16,982 bases of DNA from Acidobacteriota bacterium (GTDB lineage Bacteria; Acidobacteriota; Terriglobia; Terriglobales; Acidobacteriaceae), in contig JAJZDL010000034.1 in the NCBI GenBank assembly GCA_021851465.1, positions 1-16,982 of the forward strand. Direction: 5' to 3'. Position numbers and translations under genes: made by a program. The stretch's first letter is position 1. Each line of letters starts with the position of its first letter. Shown in pieces: positions 14,439 through 16,982 of this stretch. The notes beneath the pieces are model-generated. The model was not told the origin of the DNA, ran no database searches, and was given only the letters and a program-made list of their open reading frames with translations.

Positions 14439-14480
14439 CCGGTAAATAACCGGCCGAACCGTTCTCGCCGGTAAAAACCG
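14439..14480 (+). promoter_or_regulatory. Two similar short inverted repeats upstream of the GH2 gene
   Basis: CCGGT-AAATA-ACCGG (14439-14453) and CGGT-AAAA-ACCG (14469-14480) are small perfect inverted repeats with A-rich centres. Both contain CCGGTAAA followed by ACCG, and their starts are 29 nt apart. They begin 8 nt after the propeller gene stop and end 44 nt before the GH2 start. Neither is followed by a T-run. They could be tandem operator half-sites for a repressor or activator, or hairpins protecting the upstream mRNA end. Confidence 0.4.
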
Positions 14481-14524
14481 CCAAAGTTGTAGAGTAGTTC
14501 AACCGATTCACTCTCCGAGGGACC

Positions 14525-16982
14525 ATGCCTCACTCCGCCCGCCTTACCCGCCGCAAGTTTCTCGCCCTCACCGGCGCCACCGCCGCCCATGCCGCGCTCT
14601 ACGCCGCGCCCACGCCGCCCACTCCCCCGCGCGCCGGCGCCCAATCCCTTGCCGGAGAATGGCGCTGCGCCCTCGATCGCGCCGACACCGGCGTAGCGGA
14701 GGCATGGTTCTCGCGCGGCCTTCCCACCGGCAGCACGATCTCCCTCCCTGGAATCCTCCAGACGCAGGGCTACGGCGACGAGATCGAGGCCACCACCCAC
14801 TTCGTCGCGGCCCTCCCGCGCGACATGGCCTGGTACAAGCTGCCGCAGTACGCGGCCTACACCAAACCCGGCCACGTCGAGGTGCCCTACCTCTCGCAGC
14901 CGGTGAAGCACTACATCGGCCTGGCGTGGTACCAGCGCGACTTCGAGGTCCCCGCCGCCTGGCGCGGCAAGCGCATCGGCCTCACGCTCGAGCGCACCCG
15001 CTGGCAGACTACGGTCTACCTCGACGAGAAGCAGATCGGCTCCTGCCACTCGCTGGTGGCACCGCACGAGTACGACCTCGGCATCGTCGCGCCCGGCACC
15101 CACCGGCTCTCCATCCGCATCGACAACCGCATGGTCCTGCCCTACCGTCCCGACGGCCACTCGGTCTCCGACGCCGAGGGCGGGACCTGGACCGGCATCG
15201 TCGGGCGCATCGAGCTGGCCGCCACCAGTCCGGTCTGGATCGAGGACGCGCAGGTCTTTCCCAACGTCGCCGCCCGCAGCGCGCGGATCAAGGTGCGCAT
15301 CGGCAATGCGACCGGCAACGCCGGTTCAGGAACACTCTCCGTCGGCGCAACCTCCGCGCCGGCGAGCTGGGACGTGACCGGCGGCGATGCCGTGCTCGAT
15401 GTCGCCCTGCCCAACGCCGTCCCGTGGAGCGAGTTCTCGCCCGTCCTGCAACACCTCGCCTTGAAGCTCACCAGCCCTGACCGCGCCGCCGACGACCGCC
15501 GCGACCTCACCTTCGGCCTGCGCGAGATCAAGGCCGATGGCAAACACATTCTGCTCAACGGCGAGCTCTTCAACCTCCGCGCCACGCACGATGGCGGCGG
15601 CTTCCCGCTCACAGGCTCTCCCGCCACCGATGTCGCCACATGGAAGCGCATCGTCGGCATCTGCAAGTCCTGGGGCCTCAACGGCATTCGCTTCCACTCC
15701 TGGTGCCCGCCGGAGGCCGCCTTCATCGCAGGCGATGAGCTTGGCTTCTACTTCCAGCCCGAATGCGGCATGTGGAACTCCTTCGACGCCGAGGGAAAGA
15801 TGCTCGACGTGCTCAACGACGAGACCGCCCGCCTGCTCAAGGCATTCGGAAACCACCCCTCGATGGTCCTCCTCAATGCCACCAACGAGCCCGCCGGCCA
15901 CTACGCCGAGCAGCTTCCAGCCTGGGACAAAAAATGGCACGACGCCGACCCGAGGCGCCTCTACTCCGACGGCACCGGCCGTTTTGCCCCGCCCCCAGAT
16001 GGCCCCGGCCATCCCTTCGCCGCCGATTACCTCGTCACCCCCGGCGCTCGCGGCCCGCGCGGCTGGTTCGGTGCAGACTACGAGAACACCCTGCAAGCCA
16101 TGCTCCACGGGGCCACAATCCCGTGCGTCGGCCACGAGGTCGGCCAGTGGTGCGCCTATCCAGACTTCGATGTGATCGAAAAATTCGCCGGCAAACAGCC
16201 CAGCTACGCCGCCTTCCTCAACTTCAATCGCGCCCTCCAGCAGCCATATATGGTCCCCGGCAACTACCGCATCTGGCGCGACTCCGCCACCGCCAACCAT
16301 CTGCTGGCGAAGAACAAGGAGATCGCCCACGCCTCCGGCCGCTTCCAGGTCGCCTGCTACAAGGAGGAGATCGAGGCCAATCTCCGCACGCCCAGCTACA
16401 GCGGAATCGAGATGCTCGACCTCCACGACTACCTCGGGCAGGGCGGCGCGCTCATCGGCCTCCTCGACGCCTTCTGGGAGCCGAAGAGCTACATCGCGCC
16501 AGCCGAGTTTCGCCAGTACAGCAACGCCACCGTTCCCCTGGCGCGCCTCAAGGACCGCGTCTACTCCACCGCGGACACGCTCAAGGCCGAGGTCGAACTC
16601 GCCCACTACGGGCCTGCCCCGCTGGCCACCGCAACCCCGCAATGGCGGATCGTCAACTCCAACGGAAAGACCGTCGGTGGCGGCGCATGGCCCGCCCGCG
16701 CCATTCCGCGCGGCAAGAACATCGCGCTCGGCAGCATCTCCGCCGACCTCTCCAGACTCCCCGCGCCGGCGCAGTACAAGCTGGTCGTCGAGCTGCACGC
16801 CGCCACAACCTTCAAAAATGAATGGAACTTCTGGCTCTACCCCGCGCAGGTAAAGTCCGCAACACCCGATGGCGTCCTCGTCACAAGCTCATGGCCGGCG
16901 GCCGAGTCCAGCCTCGCCGCCGGCGGCAAGGTCCTCTTCCTGCCGCAGGCTGCGGACCTCGACTCCACCAACCCCAAACTCT
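14525..16982 (+). CDS. Glycoside hydrolase family 2, Tat-exported, cut by the window end
   Basis: At least 819 residues are visible, with no stop before the window ends. The N-terminus MPHSARLTRRKFLALTGATA is a twin-arginine (Tat) signal (RR at 9-10). A sugar-binding jelly-roll begins at QSLAGEWRCALD (about 40), followed by an Ig-like beta domain (about 230-330) and a TIM barrel from about 335. The acid/base Glu is E455 in NATNEPAG. The nucleophile is probably E538 in GHEVGQW. This spacing of 83 residues is normal for GH2. The family includes exo-beta-galactosidases, -glucuronidases and -mannosidases, and the sequence alone does not settle which. The start is ATG 14525, with GAGGG at 14517-14521. 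It is on the same strand as the two upstream secreted proteins, which suggests a shared glycan substrate. The second half of the C-terminal region is missing. Confidence 0.9.
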   Translation, partial: MPHSARLTRRKFLALTGATAAHAALYAAPTPPTPPRAGAQSLAGEWRCALDRADTGVAEAWFSRGLPTGSTISLPGILQTQGYGDEIEATTHFVAALPRDMAWYKLPQYAAYTKPGHVEVPYLSQPVKHYIGLAWYQRDFEVPAAWRGKRIGLTLERTRWQTTVYLDEKQIGSCHSLVAPHEYDLGIVAPGTHRLSIRIDNRMVLPYRPDGHSVSDAEGGTWTGIVGRIELAATSPVWIEDAQVFPNVAARSARIKVRIGNATGNAGSGTLSVGATSAPASWDVTGGDAVLDVALPNAVPWSEFSPVLQHLALKLTSPDRAADDRRDLTFGLREIKADGKHILLNGELFNLRATHDGGGFPLTGSPATDVATWKRIVGICKSWGLNGIRFHSWCPPEAAFIAGDELGFYFQPECGMWNSFDAEGKMLDVLNDETARLLKAFGNHPSMVLLNATNEPAGHYAEQLPAWDKKWHDADPRRLYSDGTGRFAPPPDGPGHPFAADYLVTPGARGPRGWFGADYENTLQAMLHGATIPCVGHEVGQWCAYPDFDVIEKFAGKQPSYAAFLNFNRALQQPYMVPGNYRIWRDSATANHLLAKNKEIAHASGRFQVACYKEEIEANLRTPSYSGIEMLDLHDYLGQGGALIGLLDAFWEPKSYIAPAEFRQYSNATVPLARLKDRVYSTADTLKAEVELAHYGPAPLATATPQWRIVNSNGKTVGGGAWPARAIPRGKNIALGSISADLSRLPAPAQYKLVVELHAATTFKNEWNFWLYPAQVKSATPDGVLVTSSWPAAESSLAAGGKVLFLPQAADLDSTNPKL

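Noticed and set aside
12467..15160. Minus-strand open frame of 897 codons opposite the propeller and GH2 genes
   Set aside because: It is long and has plausible-looking Val/Gly/Ala content, but no recognisable domain. It spans three genuine genes with signal peptides and catalytic motifs; the C-rich plus strand explains the lack of stops.
15326..16798. Minus-strand open frame of 490 codons opposite the GH2 gene
   Set aside because: It lies fully inside the GH2 gene, whose catalytic Glu motifs and continuous frame are convincing.
1..16982. CRISPR arrays, tRNA, rRNA, prophage or IS elements
   Set aside because: I looked on both strands for regular repeats, tRNA-like T-arm sequences and transposase or phage proteins, and found none by eye.

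Overview
The window looks like chromosomal DNA from a high-GC Gram-negative bacterium. The protein styles suggest Acidobacteriota, class Terriglobia (Granulicella, Edaphobacter or Terriglobus type): a long AMIN/Amidase_3 cell-wall amidase with a TPR region, GuaA starting on GTG, and secreted carbohydrate-active enzymes. This taxonomic guess comes from protein character only; no rRNA or other marker is present. I see no rRNA, tRNA, CRISPR array, transposase or phage gene.

Layout. (1) 38-3175, plus strand: a small membrane methyltransferase of the isoprenylcysteine carboxyl methyltransferase (ICMT) family, a UbiA-superfamily prenyltransferase most like decaprenyl-phosphate phosphoribosyltransferase, and a multi-pass GT-C type glycosyltransferase. 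The last two are translationally coupled through TGATG. Together the pair suggests synthesis and use of a polyprenyl-phosphate-linked sugar in the inner membrane. (2) 3212-8767, plus strand: alaS (alanyl-tRNA synthetase), then a large exported N-acetylmuramoyl-L-alanine amidase. (3) 8899-10458, minus strand: guaA (GMP synthetase), convergent with the amidase. (4) 10459-10865: a 407-bp stretch with no convincing gene, separating divergent guaA from the next operon. (5) 10866-16982, plus strand: three exported proteins. These are an M49-family (dipeptidyl-peptidase III-like) zinc metallopeptidase, an FG-GAP/VCBS-like beta-propeller protein overlapping it by ATGA, and a Tat-exported family 2 glycoside hydrolase that runs off the window.

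How the genes work together. alaS and guaA are housekeeping genes. The amidase remodels peptidoglycan. The right-hand cluster looks like an extracytoplasmic module for breaking down a glycan or glycopeptide, and is the most likely place here for an undescribed system. The UbiA/GT-C pair is the second candidate.

Features that cut across genes. A roughly 300-bp stretch of alaS is about 47% GC by hand count and overlaps a lineage-specific insertion between the conserved blocks of the tRNA-recognition region. Two runs of degenerate 7-nt repeats lie in the amidase linkers. G-over-C skew on the plus strand flips to C-over-G near 8.8 kb, between the amidase and guaA. TAAACT or TACAAT hexamers lie 7-9 nt before the start codons of alaS, the amidase gene and guaA, which suggests leaderless or nearly leaderless mRNAs.
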